In this document: positions 1 to 8,645 of the stretch, one piece after another
Layout of the letters: each line of letters starts with the position of its first letter
How positions within the stretch are numbered: the first letter of the stretch is position 1
NCBI RefSeq assembly: GCF_000308575.1
Contig: NZ_BAFZ01000068.1
Coordinates: 62,001 to 126,000 of the forward strand
Length of the DNA: 64,000 bases
Source of the DNA: Nocardia exalbida NBRC 100660
GTDB lineage: Bacteria > Actinomycetota > Actinomycetes > Mycobacteriales > Mycobacteriaceae
Reading direction: 5' to 3'
The notes under the pieces: generated by a model
What the model was told of the DNA's origin: nothing
Database searches by the model: none
What the model saw: the letters and a program-made list of their open reading frames with translations, nothing else
Position numbers and translations under genes: made by a program

Positions 1-1
1 G

Positions 2-220
2 ATCCTGGCCGCGGCGGGCCTGATCCTGCCCGCCGCCTTGGACATCGCACCGGTGATGGTGGCGGTGACTGCCGTCTGCTGGATCCTGTTGATGGTCGGC
101 GCGATGATCACCCACGGCCGTTACGGCCAGTACAAATACGTCGCGCTGAACCTCGTCTACCTCGCGCTGGCCGCCTTCGTGGCATGGGGCCGTTTCGGTC
201 CCGAATCCTTCACCGGCTGA
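2..220 (+). CDS. DoxX-like membrane protein, C-terminal part
   Basis: The reading frame is open from the left edge of the window and ends with TGA at 218-220, so only the last 72 residues are present. They form two to three hydrophobic segments, the last ending in a short polar tail (GRFGPESFTG). The spacing of the helices and the HGRYGQYKY loop fit the small DoxX-like four-helix membrane proteins common in actinomycetes. Those proteins have no single settled role; some are linked to thiol redox balance. The family call rests on hydrophobicity and overall look only. An internal ATG at 56 is too far into the domain to be the true start. Confidence 0.55.
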   Translation: MLAAAGLILPAALDIAPVMVAVTAVCWILLMVGAMITHGRYGQYKYVALNLVYLALAAFVAWGRFGPESFTG

Positions 221-310
221 TTCAGGTGAGTGGCCGGTCTCTCGTCCGCGGGGCACGCACCCGAGGCGAGTTCACCCCGATCAGCGAGTCAGAAGACGTG
301 ATCGACCACG

Positions 311-1357
311 CTAGTCGCTCCCCGCGGTGGACCGGGTAGCGGTCACGAGGGGAGCGAGACGAGGCAGCACCGATTCACCGTACGCCTGGAGGGTCGCGGT
401 TTTCGCGTCGTGCTGGAGGTAGACGGCGAATTGGTCCACGCCCAGCTCCGCGAGGCCGCGCAACCGGGACAGCTGGTCGTCGGGCGTGCCCAGCAGGCAG
501 AAGCGGTCCACGATGGCGTCGGGCACGAATTCGGCGTGCACGTTGTCCGCGCGTCCGTGCTGGTTGTAGTCGTAACCTCGCCTGCCTTCGACGTAGTCGG
601 TGAGGGCGGCCGGAATATCGCCCGTCGTCCCGTATCTCTCGACGATCTCCGCCACGTGGTTGCCGACCATCCCGCCGAACCATCGGCACTGTCGGCGCGC
701 GTGCGCCAGCGCCGCGTCCGTCCCGTCGGTGACGTAAGCGGGCGCGGCGACGCAGATCCGCACCGTCGCCGGGTCCCGGCCCGCGCGCTCGGCCGCCGCG
801 CGCACCCGCGCGATGGTCCATGCGGTGATGTCCGGGTCGGCCAGCTGCAGGATGAAGCCGTCCGCGACCGCGCCGGTCAAGTCGAGAGCACGTGGCCCGT
901 AGCCCGCTACCCATACCTCCAGCCGCGAGTCCGCCGCCCACGGCAGCCGGACCACCGTGTCATCGATTCGCGCGCTGCGCCCGTTGCCCAGCTCCCGGAT
1001 CACCTCCACCGCTTGCCGCAGCGTTGCCAGGGTGGCGGGTTTCCCGCCTTGCGTGCGCACCGCCGAGTCACCGCGCCCGATCCCGCACAGTGTGCGGTTG
1101 CCGAACATCTCGTTGAGGGTGGCGAAGGTCGACGCGGTCACCGTCCAGTCCCGGGTGGCCGGGTTGGTCACCATCGGACCGACCATCACCTTGCGGGTGG
1201 CCGCGAGGATCTGGCTGTAGATGACATACGGCTCCTGCCAGAGCAGATGCGAGTCGAAGGTCCAGACGTGGGAGAACCCGTACGTCTCCGCGAGCCTGGC
1301 CAGTTCGATCACCCGCGAGGCCGGGGGCGTGCATTGCAGCACCAGACCGATGTCCAT
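311..1357 (-). CDS. LLM class F420-dependent oxidoreductase (TIGR03842-like)
   Basis: A 348-residue luciferase-like TIM-barrel protein. The N-terminus (MDIGLVLQCTPPASRV) and the segment VGPMVTNPATRDWT, followed by a GIGRGDSAVR loop, are typical of LLM flavin or F420 enzymes. It starts at ATG 1357 with a GGAG-type ribosome binding site. It is the third gene of an operon behind the nitrilase-type amidohydrolase and dihydropyrimidinase, with only 34 bases to the gene before it. As I recall, this LLM subfamily is commonly found beside hydantoinase-type genes in actinomycetes, so it probably takes part in pyrimidine or hydantoin catabolism. The exact substrate is unknown, and F420 rather than FMN is inferred from the family. 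Confidence 0.85.
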   Translation of the reverse strand: MDIGLVLQCTPPASRVIELARLAETYGFSHVWTFDSHLLWQEPYVIYSQILAATRKVMVGPMVTNPATRDWTVTASTFATLNEMFGNRTLCGIGRGDSAVRTQGGKPATLATLRQAVEVIRELGNGRSARIDDTVVRLPWAADSRLEVWVAGYGPRALDLTGAVADGFILQLADPDITAWTIARVRAAAERAGRDPATVRICVAAPAYVTDGTDAALAHARRQCRWFGGMVGNHVAEIVERYGTTGDIPAALTDYVEGRRGYDYNQHGRADNVHAEFVPDAIVDRFCLLGTPDDQLSRLRGLAELGVDQFAVYLQHDAKTATLQAYGESVLPRLAPLVTATRSTAGSD

Positions 1358-1391
1358 GCGGCACTCTCCGTTTCGAGGATCGAAAGGCGCG

Positions 1392-2813
1392 TCAGATCAG
1401 GTTCTGCGAGAGGTCACGCTTGACGAACCGGCCGTGTCCCGCGCGACCGAGATAGCCGCCGCCGTCCACGACCACCCGGCCCCGGGACAGCACCGTGTCG
1501 ACGTGACCGTCGATCTCGAATCCCTCGTAGGCCGAGTAGTCCATGTTCATGTGGTGGGTCTTGCCGAGACCGATGCTGGTGTGGCCGTCCGGGTCGTAGA
1601 TGACGATGTCGGCGTCCGCCCCCGGGCTGATCACTCCTTTGCGCGGGTACATGCCGAACATCCGGGCCGGCGCGGTGCAGCAGACCTCGACCCAGCGTTC
1701 CAGCGAGATCCGCCCGCTCCGGACGCCCTGGAACATCAGGTCCATCCGATGCTCGACGCCGCCGATGCCGTTGGGGATCTTGCTGAAGTCGCCGAGACCC
1801 AGCTTCTTCTGGTCCTTCATGCAGAACGGGCAGTGGTCGGTGCCCACGGTCGTGACGTCACCGGTCCGCAGATAGCGCCACAGCTCGTCCTGATGCCCCT
1901 CGGCCTTCGATCGCAGCGGTGTCGAGCACACCCACTTCGCGCCCTCGAAACCCGCTGCGCCCAGCTGATCTTCGAGCGAGAGGTACAGGTACTGCGGGCA
2001 GGTCTCGCCGAAGACGTTGCGTCCGGCGTCGCGGGCGGCGGCGATCTGGGCCAGCGCCTGCCGGGCCGACACATGCACCACATACAGCGGCACGCCCGTC
2101 AGCTCGGCCAGCATGATCGCGCGGTGGGTGGCCTCCTCCTCCAGCTGCCACGGTCTGGTCGTGCCGTGGAAGTACGGCGCGGTCTGCCCGCGCGCGAGCG
2201 CCTGCTCGACCAGCACATCGATGGCGATCCCGTTCTCGGCGTGCATCATCAGCAGCGCACCCAGCTCGGCCGCGGACTGCATGGCGCGCAATATCTGGCC
2301 GTCGGTGGAGTAGAAGACACCCGGGTAGGCCATGAAGAGTTTGAAGCTGGTGACCCCCTCGGCCACCAATTCGCTCATCCCCTTCAAGGACTCGTCGTCG
2401 ACCTGACCGATGATCTGATGGAAGCCGTAGTCGATCGCGCACTGTCCGGCGGCCTTCGCATGCCAGGCGGCCAAGGTGTCCTGCACCCGCTCCCCCGGCT
2501 TCTGCACGACGAAGTCGACGATGGTGGTGGTGCCGCCCCACGCGGCGGCGCGGGTGCCGGTCTCGAAGGTGTCGGAGGCCTGGGTCCCGCCGAAGGGCAT
2601 CTGCATGTGGGTGTGGCCGTCCACACCGCCGGGGATCACGTATCTGCCGGTCGCGTCGAGCACCCGATCGGCGGAGGCGGCGAGGTCCGCGCCCAGCGCG
2701 GCGGAGCCCGGCTGGAGGACGGCGACGATGGTCTCGCCCTCGACGAGCACGTCGAGCGGCTGCGATCCGGTGGCGGAGACGACCGTGCCGCCGTGGATGA
2801 AAGTGCGCGCCAT
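1392..2813 (-). CDS. hydA: Dihydropyrimidinase (hydantoinase)
   Basis: This 473-residue amidohydrolase opens the ring of dihydrouracil or dihydrothymine to the N-carbamoyl-beta-amino acid. The binuclear metal site is intact: His67 and His69 in DGHTHMQMP, the lysine expected to be carbamylated (Lys158 in SFKLFMAYPG), His191 in MMHAENG, His247 in YVVHVSA and Asp325 in GTDHCPF. The length is normal for the family. It lies 14 bases downstream of the nitrilase-type gene and 34 upstream of the LLM gene, all on the minus strand, so the three are likely one transcript. Hydantoinase activity on 5-substituted hydantoins is an alternative, since sequence alone does not separate the two. Confidence 0.93.
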   Translation of the reverse strand: MARTFIHGGTVVSATGSQPLDVLVEGETIVAVLQPGSAALGADLAASADRVLDATGRYVIPGGVDGHTHMQMPFGGTQASDTFETGTRAAAWGGTTTIVDFVVQKPGERVQDTLAAWHAKAAGQCAIDYGFHQIIGQVDDESLKGMSELVAEGVTSFKLFMAYPGVFYSTDGQILRAMQSAAELGALLMMHAENGIAIDVLVEQALARGQTAPYFHGTTRPWQLEEEATHRAIMLAELTGVPLYVVHVSARQALAQIAAARDAGRNVFGETCPQYLYLSLEDQLGAAGFEGAKWVCSTPLRSKAEGHQDELWRYLRTGDVTTVGTDHCPFCMKDQKKLGLGDFSKIPNGIGGVEHRMDLMFQGVRSGRISLERWVEVCCTAPARMFGMYPRKGVISPGADADIVIYDPDGHTSIGLGKTHHMNMDYSAYEGFEIDGHVDTVLSRGRVVVDGGGYLGRAGHGRFVKRDLSQNLI

Positions 2814-2827
2814 GTCGTTCCCCGGTC

Positions 2828-3664
2828 TCAGGGGGCGACCAGCGGCCCGTAGGCGTCGGGGCGGCGGTCGCGGTAGAAGGCCCAGCGATCGCGCACCACC
2901 TTGATCAGGTCCATGTCCAGATCGCGGACGACCAGCTCGGGGTCGGTGTCGGAGGCGAGGTCACCGACGAACTGGCCTTCCGGGTCGACGAAGTAGCTGG
3001 TTCCGTAGAAGTCGTCGTCGCCGTACTCCTCGACGCCGACGCGGTTGATGGCGCCGATGAAATACTCGTTGGCCACCGCTGCCGCCGGTTGTTCCAGTTT
3101 CCAGAGGTAACCGGACAGACCGCGCGAGGTGGCCGACGGGTTGAACACGATCTCCGCCCCGGACAGGGCCAGCGCGCGCCAGCCCTCCGGGAAGTGCCGG
3201 TCGTAGCAGATGTACACGCCGACTCTGCCGACCGCGGTGTCGAACACCGGCCAGCCGAGGTTGCCCGGGCGGAAGTAGAACTTCTCCCAGAACCCGTGCA
3301 CGTGCGGCAGGTGATGTTTGCGGTACTTACCGAGATAGCTGCCGTCGGCGTCGAGCACCGCGGCCGTGTTGTACAGCAGGCCCGGCTGTTCCTGCTCGTA
3401 CACCGGCAGGATCATCACCAGGCGTAATTCCTTCGCCAGTTCGGCGAATCGCTCCGTGGTCGGCCCCGGGACGGATTCGGCGTAGTCGTAGAACCCCGTG
3501 TCCTGCTGCTGGCAGAAATAAGGCCCGTAGAACAGCTCTTGGAAGCAGATCACCGCGGCACCCTCCGCGGCGGCCCGGCGCGCGTACGCCTCGTGCGCCT
3601 TCAGCATCGACTCTTTGTCGCCGGTCCAGTTCGTTTGGACCAGCGCCGCTCGAACGATTCCCAT
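2828..3664 (-). CDS. N-carbamoyl-beta-alanine amidohydrolase (beta-ureidopropionase), nitrilase superfamily
   Basis: A 278-residue carbon-nitrogen hydrolase with the full catalytic triad of the superfamily: Glu43 (FQELFYGPYF), Lys116 (YRKHHLP) and Cys153 (YICYDRHFPEGWR). The substrate-loop residues around RHFPEGWR match N-carbamoyl-beta-alanine and N-carbamoylputrescine hydrolases. Beside a dihydropyrimidinase it would do the next step, N-carbamoyl-beta-alanine to beta-alanine, CO2 and ammonia. It is the first gene of the operon and starts at ATG 3664. There is no Shine-Dalgarno sequence; a TATAAC element sits five bases before the ATG. N-carbamoylputrescine as substrate cannot be excluded from sequence, but the context argues for pyrimidine degradation. 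Confidence 0.9.
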   Translation of the reverse strand: MGIVRAALVQTNWTGDKESMLKAHEAYARRAAAEGAAVICFQELFYGPYFCQQQDTGFYDYAESVPGPTTERFAELAKELRLVMILPVYEQEQPGLLYNTAAVLDADGSYLGKYRKHHLPHVHGFWEKFYFRPGNLGWPVFDTAVGRVGVYICYDRHFPEGWRALALSGAEIVFNPSATSRGLSGYLWKLEQPAAAVANEYFIGAINRVGVEEYGDDDFYGTSYFVDPEGQFVGDLASDTDPELVVRDLDMDLIKVVRDRWAFYRDRRPDAYGPLVAP

Positions 3665-3669
3665 GCTTT

Positions 3670-3675
3670 GTTATA
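3670..3675 (-). promoter_or_regulatory. Leaderless -10 element of the pyrimidine operon
   Basis: On the minus strand TATAAC ends five bases before the ATG at 3664, with no ribosome binding site between. The transcript probably begins at or next to the start codon. Confidence 0.6.
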
Positions 3676-3680
3676 CGTCA

Positions 3681-3714
3681 CCGGCAACAACTCTGTTGTC
3701 CAACAAGTTGCCGG
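3681..3714 (-). promoter_or_regulatory. 34-bp inverted repeat, likely operator of the pyrimidine operon
   Basis: CCGGCAAC (3681-3688) and GTTGCCGG (3707-3714) are perfect inverted arms around an 18-base core. The core region also contains CAACA-ACTC-TGTTG (3685-3698). The element begins five bases upstream of the -10 TATAAC and covers the -35 region, the usual place for a repressor or activator. No regulator gene is adjacent, so the protein that binds is unknown. Confidence 0.5.
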
Positions 3715-3869
3715 AAACTCTTTTGTGGCCGATCTGCGGCCATCGCAGGCCCTGTCATCGGATCGCTGAGGCGGAAATCGAGCCGTACTCCCCCACCACT
3801 GCGGGGGAGATGGAATGATTCGCGCTGCATCGTCCGGTGCGCAACCCCGAGTGAAGGAGCTTTTCAGCG

Positions 3870-4601
3870 GTGAGCAGCGAAGTGCAAGCGCGAGAACTCG
3901 TCAACGGCCGGCGCGCGGGGCGCCGGAGCCTACCGTGGCGATCGCTGCGAATCCTCGGGGTACTCGCCGTCGGCGTGACGCTGGTGGCGTCCGCGACGGG
4001 TGTCGTCTCGGCGACCCCCGCGCCGGCTCGGGAGCAGGGCCCGGCCGGCTGCGGCGCACCGGCCGCCGGTAAGCCGAACGGCAAGCAATGGGCCGCCGAA
4101 CCCGGCATGACCATCGATGCCAACGCCGGATACACGGCGACGCTGACCACCAGCTGTGGCACCGTGACCATCGCCCTGGACGCGGCACACGCGCCGCGCA
4201 CGGTCAACTCGTTCGTGTTCCTGGCCGGTGAGCAGTTCTTCGACCACACGAAGTGCCACCGGATGACCACCGAAGGCATCTACGTCCTGCAGTGCGGCGA
4301 CCCGACCGCCACCGGCATGGGCGGCCCCGGCTACTTCTTCCCCGACGAGAACCTGGCGGGGGCCACCTACCCGGCCGGTACGGTCGCCATGGCGAACGCC
4401 GGGCCCGGCACCAACGGCAGCCAGTTCTTCCTGGTCTACCGCGACGCGCCGCTGCCGCCGAGCTACACCCCGTTCGGACGGGTCACCGCGGGCATGGATG
4501 TTCTGTCGTCCATCGCCGCCGCGGGCGTCAAGGACGGCTCCTCCGACGGCGAGCCTGCCGTCGAGGTCGTGCTGAACTCCGTCGCCGCCGGACGGAACTG
4601 A
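3870..4601 (+). CDS. Exported or membrane-anchored cyclophilin-type peptidyl-prolyl isomerase
   Basis: This 243-residue protein has a basic N-terminus, one hydrophobic segment at about residues 27-48 ending in an Ala-rich signal-like stretch, and then a cyclophilin domain. The core motifs are present: the conserved FDHTKCHRM strand, GGPGYFFPDE, and GTNGSQFFLVY (residues lining the active site), followed by YTPFGRV. It should catalyse proline cis-trans isomerisation in folding of exported or surface proteins. GTG 3870 is chosen because GAAGGAG at 3853-3859 is correctly spaced. A strong hairpin follows the stop. Three cysteines in the domain could suit an oxidising cell envelope, which is inference. 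Confidence 0.9.
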   Translation: MSSEVQARELVNGRRAGRRSLPWRSLRILGVLAVGVTLVASATGVVSATPAPAREQGPAGCGAPAAGKPNGKQWAAEPGMTIDANAGYTATLTTSCGTVTIALDAAHAPRTVNSFVFLAGEQFFDHTKCHRMTTEGIYVLQCGDPTATGMGGPGYFFPDENLAGATYPAGTVAMANAGPGTNGSQFFLVYRDAPLPPSYTPFGRVTAGMDVLSSIAAAGVKDGSSDGEPAVEVVLNSVAAGRN

Positions 4602-4607
4602 ATCCCA

Positions 4608-4643
4608 CCGCGGTGGCGGTGCGCTCCGGCGTCGCCACCGCGG
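4608..4643. terminator. Hairpin between convergent cyclophilin and antiporter genes
   Basis: Eleven perfectly paired bases, CCGCGGTGGCG (4608-4618) with CGCCACCGCGG (4633-4643), and a 14-base loop. It starts seven bases after the cyclophilin stop and lies before the end of the convergent antiporter gene, so it may serve both. There is no T-run. Confidence 0.5.
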
Positions 4644-4660
4644 GTTCGGCCCACCGTCGG

Positions 4661-5841
4661 TCAGGACACGCCGGCACGCCGCCGCAGCACCAGCGCCATG
4701 ACCGGCTCGACGAACCGGCTGGCGATCGGACCCAGAACCGCCATCAACAGCACGTAGGTGGTGGCCAGGGCGGCGAATTCGGCGGGGACCGCGCCCGCGG
4801 CGACGGCGAGTCCCGCGATGACGATGGAGAACTCGCCGTGGGCGACCAGTGCGGTGCCCGCGCGCGCCCGGCCGAGGCGTCCCGCCCGGCCCGCTTGGCC
4901 GCCCACCAGCCGGTGGCGATCTTGCTGGCCGTGGTGACGAGCGCCAGCAGGCAAGCCCAGCCCAGCACCGGCGGGATGCTCGCCGGGTCGGTGCTCAGGC
5001 CGAACAGCACGAAGAACAGCGCGGCGAACAGATCGCGCAGGGGTTCCAGCAGTTTGGTCGCGTTGTGCGCGGTCGAGTCCGAGATCGCGATGCCCAGCAG
5101 GAAGGCGCCCACCGCCGCGGACACCTGGACCGCGGAGGCCGCGCCCGCCACCAGAAGCGCGGATCCGAGCAGCTTCAACAGGAAGATCTCGCGGTCGGCA
5201 CTGTCGACGATCGCGGAGACGTAGCGGCCGTAGCGCAGCGCGACGATCAGCACGACGGTGACCGCCGCCAAGGCGATCCCCAGCGTCTTCAGTCCGGCGA
5301 CGAAGCCCACACCGGCCAATACCGCCGTCAGCACCGGCAGGTATCCGGCCATCACCAGGTCCTCGAACACCAGGATGGACAGGACCACCGGCGTTTCGCG
5401 GTTACCGAGCCTGCCCAGATCGTTGAGCACCTTCGCGACGATGCCCGAGGACGAGATGTAGGTGACGCCGGCCATGGCGATGGCGCCGGTGAACCCCCAG
5501 CCCAGCCCGAACGCGACGAGCACACCCGGCGTCGCGTTGAGTACGAGGTCCAGCACGCCCGCGGCCCACGATCGGCGCATGCCGGTGACCAGTTCCGGCG
5601 CGCTGTATTCCAGGCCGAGCAGCAACAGCAGCAGGACGACGCCGATCTCACTGGCGAGGTGAATGAAGTCGTCCACCTGCCGCAACTCGACCAGGCCGCC
5701 GGTGCCGAACACCAGCCCGCCGATCAGGTACAGCGGGATGGGCGACATGCCGATGCGCGCGGCGATCCGCCCGAGCAGGCCGAGGCCGAAAAATACCGCG
5801 CCCAGCTGGATCAGCGCGAGCGCGGTCTCGTGTGCCACCAT
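4661..5841 (-). CDS. CPA2-type K+/H+ antiporter membrane subunit, with an apparent frameshift
   Basis: The protein begins MVAHETALALIQLGAVFFGLG and has about ten to twelve membrane helices of the Kef/NhaA-like antiporter fold, with an intact central SSSGIVAKVLNDLG and VFEDLVMAGYLPV region. Up to about residue 330 (WWAAKRAGR) one frame is used. The expected continuation (LGRARAGTALVAHGEFSIVIAGLAV, with the helix that follows, to RRRAGVS) is in the frame one base back and ends at 4661. The switch falls in the GC-rich run near 4860-4895 and fits one missing base. Restored, the protein would have about 390 residues. The regulatory subunit gene lies just upstream with a four-base gap. Either the gene is broken or this is a sequencing error; all the domains are otherwise well kept. 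Confidence 0.85.
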
Positions 5842-5845
5842 GCGC

Positions 5846-6328
5846 TCAGCCGTCTAACAGGATCTTGGCGGCGGCCTCCAGGCCCTCCGCGGTGCCGACG
5901 ACGACCAGCACGTCCCCCGCCGTGAAGGTGAAGTCCGGCCCCGGGGAGGGAATGGGCTGCCCGCTGCGCACCACCGCGACGATGGACGCCTTGGTCCGGG
6001 TACGTATCTGGGTCTCGCCCAGCATGCGACCGTCGAAGCGGGACCGGTCCGGGATGGACAGCTGGCGGGTGGTCAGCCCGGTGAACTCACGGTGTTCCTC
6101 GCGCAGCTGCTCGACCAGTTGCGGCGCACCGAGCAGGCTGGCCAGCACCGCCGCCTCCTTCGCCGTCAGCGGTACCTGTTCGGTCTCATCGGGGTCGTCC
6201 GGCTTGCTCACGATGAGGTCCATCGTGCCGTCGCGATGGTCGATCACTCCTATCCGGCGTCGTGTATTGGTCAGCGGGAAATCCTTACGCACACCGATAC
6301 CCGGCAGGGGTGTCACCTCAACGTTCAC
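5846..6328 (-). CDS. Antiporter regulatory subunit with RCK_C (TrkA-C) domain, KhtT-like
   Basis: A 160-residue soluble protein. The first 70 residues form a small beta-rich domain. The C-terminal part (about residues 85-158, QLSIPDRSRFDGRMLGETQ to GDVLVVVGTAEGLEAAAKIL) is a clear TrkA-C domain, the ligand-binding module of K+ channels and antiporters. In KhtT-KhtU pairs, as known from Bacillus, such a subunit gates the antiporter in response to nucleotides or pH. The gene ends four bases before the start of the antiporter subunit, so the two are translationally close and probably form one complex at the membrane. Confidence 0.85.
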   Translation of the reverse strand: MNVEVTPLPGIGVRKDFPLTNTRRRIGVIDHRDGTMDLIVSKPDDPDETEQVPLTAKEAAVLASLLGAPQLVEQLREEHREFTGLTTRQLSIPDRSRFDGRMLGETQIRTRTKASIVAVVRSGQPIPSPGPDFTFTAGDVLVVVGTAEGLEAAAKILLDG

Positions 6329-6484
6329 GACTCCACCCTAACGACCAGCCGAGGACGACCGATCCGCGGGTGACCGAATTGTCCGGATTCAGCGACTGTT
6401 TCCGCACCATGGACCGGCCCCGCGAGTTGGACCGGGGTTCACCGGCCGTGGTAAGAGAGATGACGTGTCCCGTACATCGTCCCG

Positions 6485-8638
6485 TTGCCGAGCCGTCGCA
6501 TTCCGTTGCCGCGGCGACCGCGCCGTGCGAGTCCGGTGACGGTCGCCCGAGCGGTGAACCGGCTCCTCCGGCCGGGTGCGGTCGCCCCGGCGGGGCCGCA
6601 GCGGGGCGCCGGCGGATACCGGCACGATCTGGACGGGTTGCGCGGCGTGGCGATAGCGCTGGTCGTGGCGTTCCACATCTGGTTCGGGCGGGTCTCGGGC
6701 GGCGTGGACGTGTTCCTGGTGCTGTCCGGCTTCTTCTTCACCGGCTCGCTGTTGCGCGGGGCGGAATCCACCGGCACCGTCCGCATCCTCCACACCGCGG
6801 GCAGACTCGCCCGTAGATTGCTGCCCGCGCTGGTGACGCTGCTGGCAGCAGTGGTCGCGGCGACCGTGCTGCTGCGTCCGTTCACCCAGTGGGGCGAGAT
6901 GGCGGCCCAGACGCTGGCGTCGCTGCTGTACTACCAGAACTGGTATCTGGCGCTGTCCTGGTCGGACTATCTGGCCGCCGATCCGTCGGTGAGCCCGCTC
7001 CAGCACCTGTGGTCGATGGCCGTGCAGATGCAGTTCTACTTGCTCGCGATGCTCGTCGTGGCGTCGGCGGCGGCCCTGTGCCTGCGTTTCGGCCGCCCCG
7101 GGGCATTGCGCCCCGTCTTGGCCGTCCTGCTCGCCGCGGGCACGGTGGCCTCGTTCGTCTACGCCGCGCACGGCACCGCGGTGCACCAGGGCTGGAACTA
7201 TTACGACAGCTTCGCCCGCGCCTGGGAGTTGTCGGCCGGCGGCCTGCTCGCGATCGTGGCGCCCTGGCTGAAACCGCCGCGCCCGGTGCGGGTCGCGGCG
7301 GCCGTCCTCGGTGCGGTCATGGTGCTGGTCTGCGGATGGCTGATCGACGGTGCCGACCGGTTTCCCGGTCCGGCCGCGCTGGTGCCGGTCGGCGCCACGC
7401 TGGCGCTGATCCTCGCGGGCGGCGGCCTGACCGCCGCCGAGCAACCGCTGCCCAACCGGCTGCTCGGCGCGGCGGCCGCGGTCCGCCTCGGCGAACTGTC
7501 CTACGCGCTGTACCTGTGGCATTGGCCGGTCCTGATCTTCGTGCTGGCCCGGACCGGAGCCGCGACCGCCGGACTCGGCGTCGGACTGGGGGTCGTCGGC
7601 GCGTCGTTGGCGCTCGCCTACCTGACGAACCGGTTCGTCGAGGAGCCGTTGCGGATGCGGTCCGGCCGCTCGGCGCGCGAGACACCCGTCCACCCCCGCC
7701 ACACCGGCCGACTGGTCGCGGCGCTGGGGATCGCGGTGCTCGCGGTGTCGGTCGGCGAGCAGGTGGCGACCAGAGCCAATCCGCCGCGGGCGGTGACGGC
7801 GCTGGAACCGGTGCACTATCCCGGCGCGGAGGCGCTGGTCGACGGCGCGAGCACGCCCGAGGCTCCGATGCGCCCGACCATGTACGAAGCGCCGGCGGAC
7901 GCCGCCTACCCGTCTCGCGACGGCTGCATCGCGGACTGGGACACCCGCGACGTCGTCACCTGCACCTACGGGGATGCCCAGGCGGAGCGGACCCTCGCGG
8001 TGGTGGGCAGCTCGCACGCCGAGCACTGGGTGCCTGCCCTCGACCTGCTCGCTCGCGAGCACGCCTTCCGGGTCGAGGTGTATCTGAAGATGGGCTGCCC
8101 ACTGACGGTGGCGGCGGAACCGATGTACAAGGGCGAAGCGAATCCGGATTGCCGCGACTGGTCGGTGGAGGTGATCGACCGGTTGGCCGTCGAACGCCCG
8201 GAGTGGGTCTTCACGACGGCGACCCGGCCGCGAGACGGCGACGGCGACGAGACCCCGGGCGACTACCTGGACGTCTGGGCCCGGCTGGCCGACCGTGGAC
8301 TCAACGTACTCGCCATCCGCGACACACCATGGCTGCGCCGCGACGGGGTGCGGTATCGGGCCATCGACTGCCTCGCCCAGCAGGGCGACCGGATCAGCTG
8401 CGGCATGCCGCGCGCGGCCGCGCTGAATGCGGTCAACCCGGCGCTGGAGTTCGCCGCCTCGTTCCCCAACGTGTTCCCGGTGGATCTGTCCGACGCGCTG
8501 TGTGAACGCGACGTCTGCGCGGTCGCCGAGGGCAACATCCTCATCTATCACGACGAGCACCACCTCACCGCCAGCTATTCGCGCTCGCTCGCACCGGAAC
8601 TCGGCAGGCGCTTGTCGCCGATCCTCGGCTGGTGGTGA
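6485..8638 (+). CDS. Acyltransferase 3 (OafA-like) membrane protein with C-terminal SGNH domain
   Basis: A 717-residue protein. Residues from about 50 to 400 are a multi-span acyltransferase-3 domain, opening with YRHDLDGLRGVAIALVVAFH (the conserved Arg and His) and containing the LSGFFFTGSLL and ALYLWHWPVL motifs. The last third is an extracellular SGNH hydrolase-like domain with GSSHAEHW (nucleophile Ser) and DEHHLTASY (the Asp-His pair). Such two-domain enzymes move an acyl group, usually acetyl, across the membrane onto cell-wall or exported sugars. The target here is unknown. The start is uncertain: TTG 6485 gives the longest frame and GTG codons follow within 20 residues. It converges on the GT39 gene with a seven-base gap. 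Confidence 0.88.
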   Translation: MPSRRIPLPRRPRRASPVTVARAVNRLLRPGAVAPAGPQRGAGGYRHDLDGLRGVAIALVVAFHIWFGRVSGGVDVFLVLSGFFFTGSLLRGAESTGTVRILHTAGRLARRLLPALVTLLAAVVAATVLLRPFTQWGEMAAQTLASLLYYQNWYLALSWSDYLAADPSVSPLQHLWSMAVQMQFYLLAMLVVASAAALCLRFGRPGALRPVLAVLLAAGTVASFVYAAHGTAVHQGWNYYDSFARAWELSAGGLLAIVAPWLKPPRPVRVAAAVLGAVMVLVCGWLIDGADRFPGPAALVPVGATLALILAGGGLTAAEQPLPNRLLGAAAAVRLGELSYALYLWHWPVLIFVLARTGAATAGLGVGLGVVGASLALAYLTNRFVEEPLRMRSGRSARETPVHPRHTGRLVAALGIAVLAVSVGEQVATRANPPRAVTALEPVHYPGAEALVDGASTPEAPMRPTMYEAPADAAYPSRDGCIADWDTRDVVTCTYGDAQAERTLAVVGSSHAEHWVPALDLLAREHAFRVEVYLKMGCPLTVAAEPMYKGEANPDCRDWSVEVIDRLAVERPEWVFTTATRPRDGDGDETPGDYLDVWARLADRGLNVLAIRDTPWLRRDGVRYRAIDCLAQQGDRISCGMPRAAALNAVNPALEFAASFPNVFPVDLSDALCERDVCAVAEGNILIYHDEHHLTASYSRSLAPELGRRLSPILGWW

Positions 8639-8645
8639 AGCGGAC

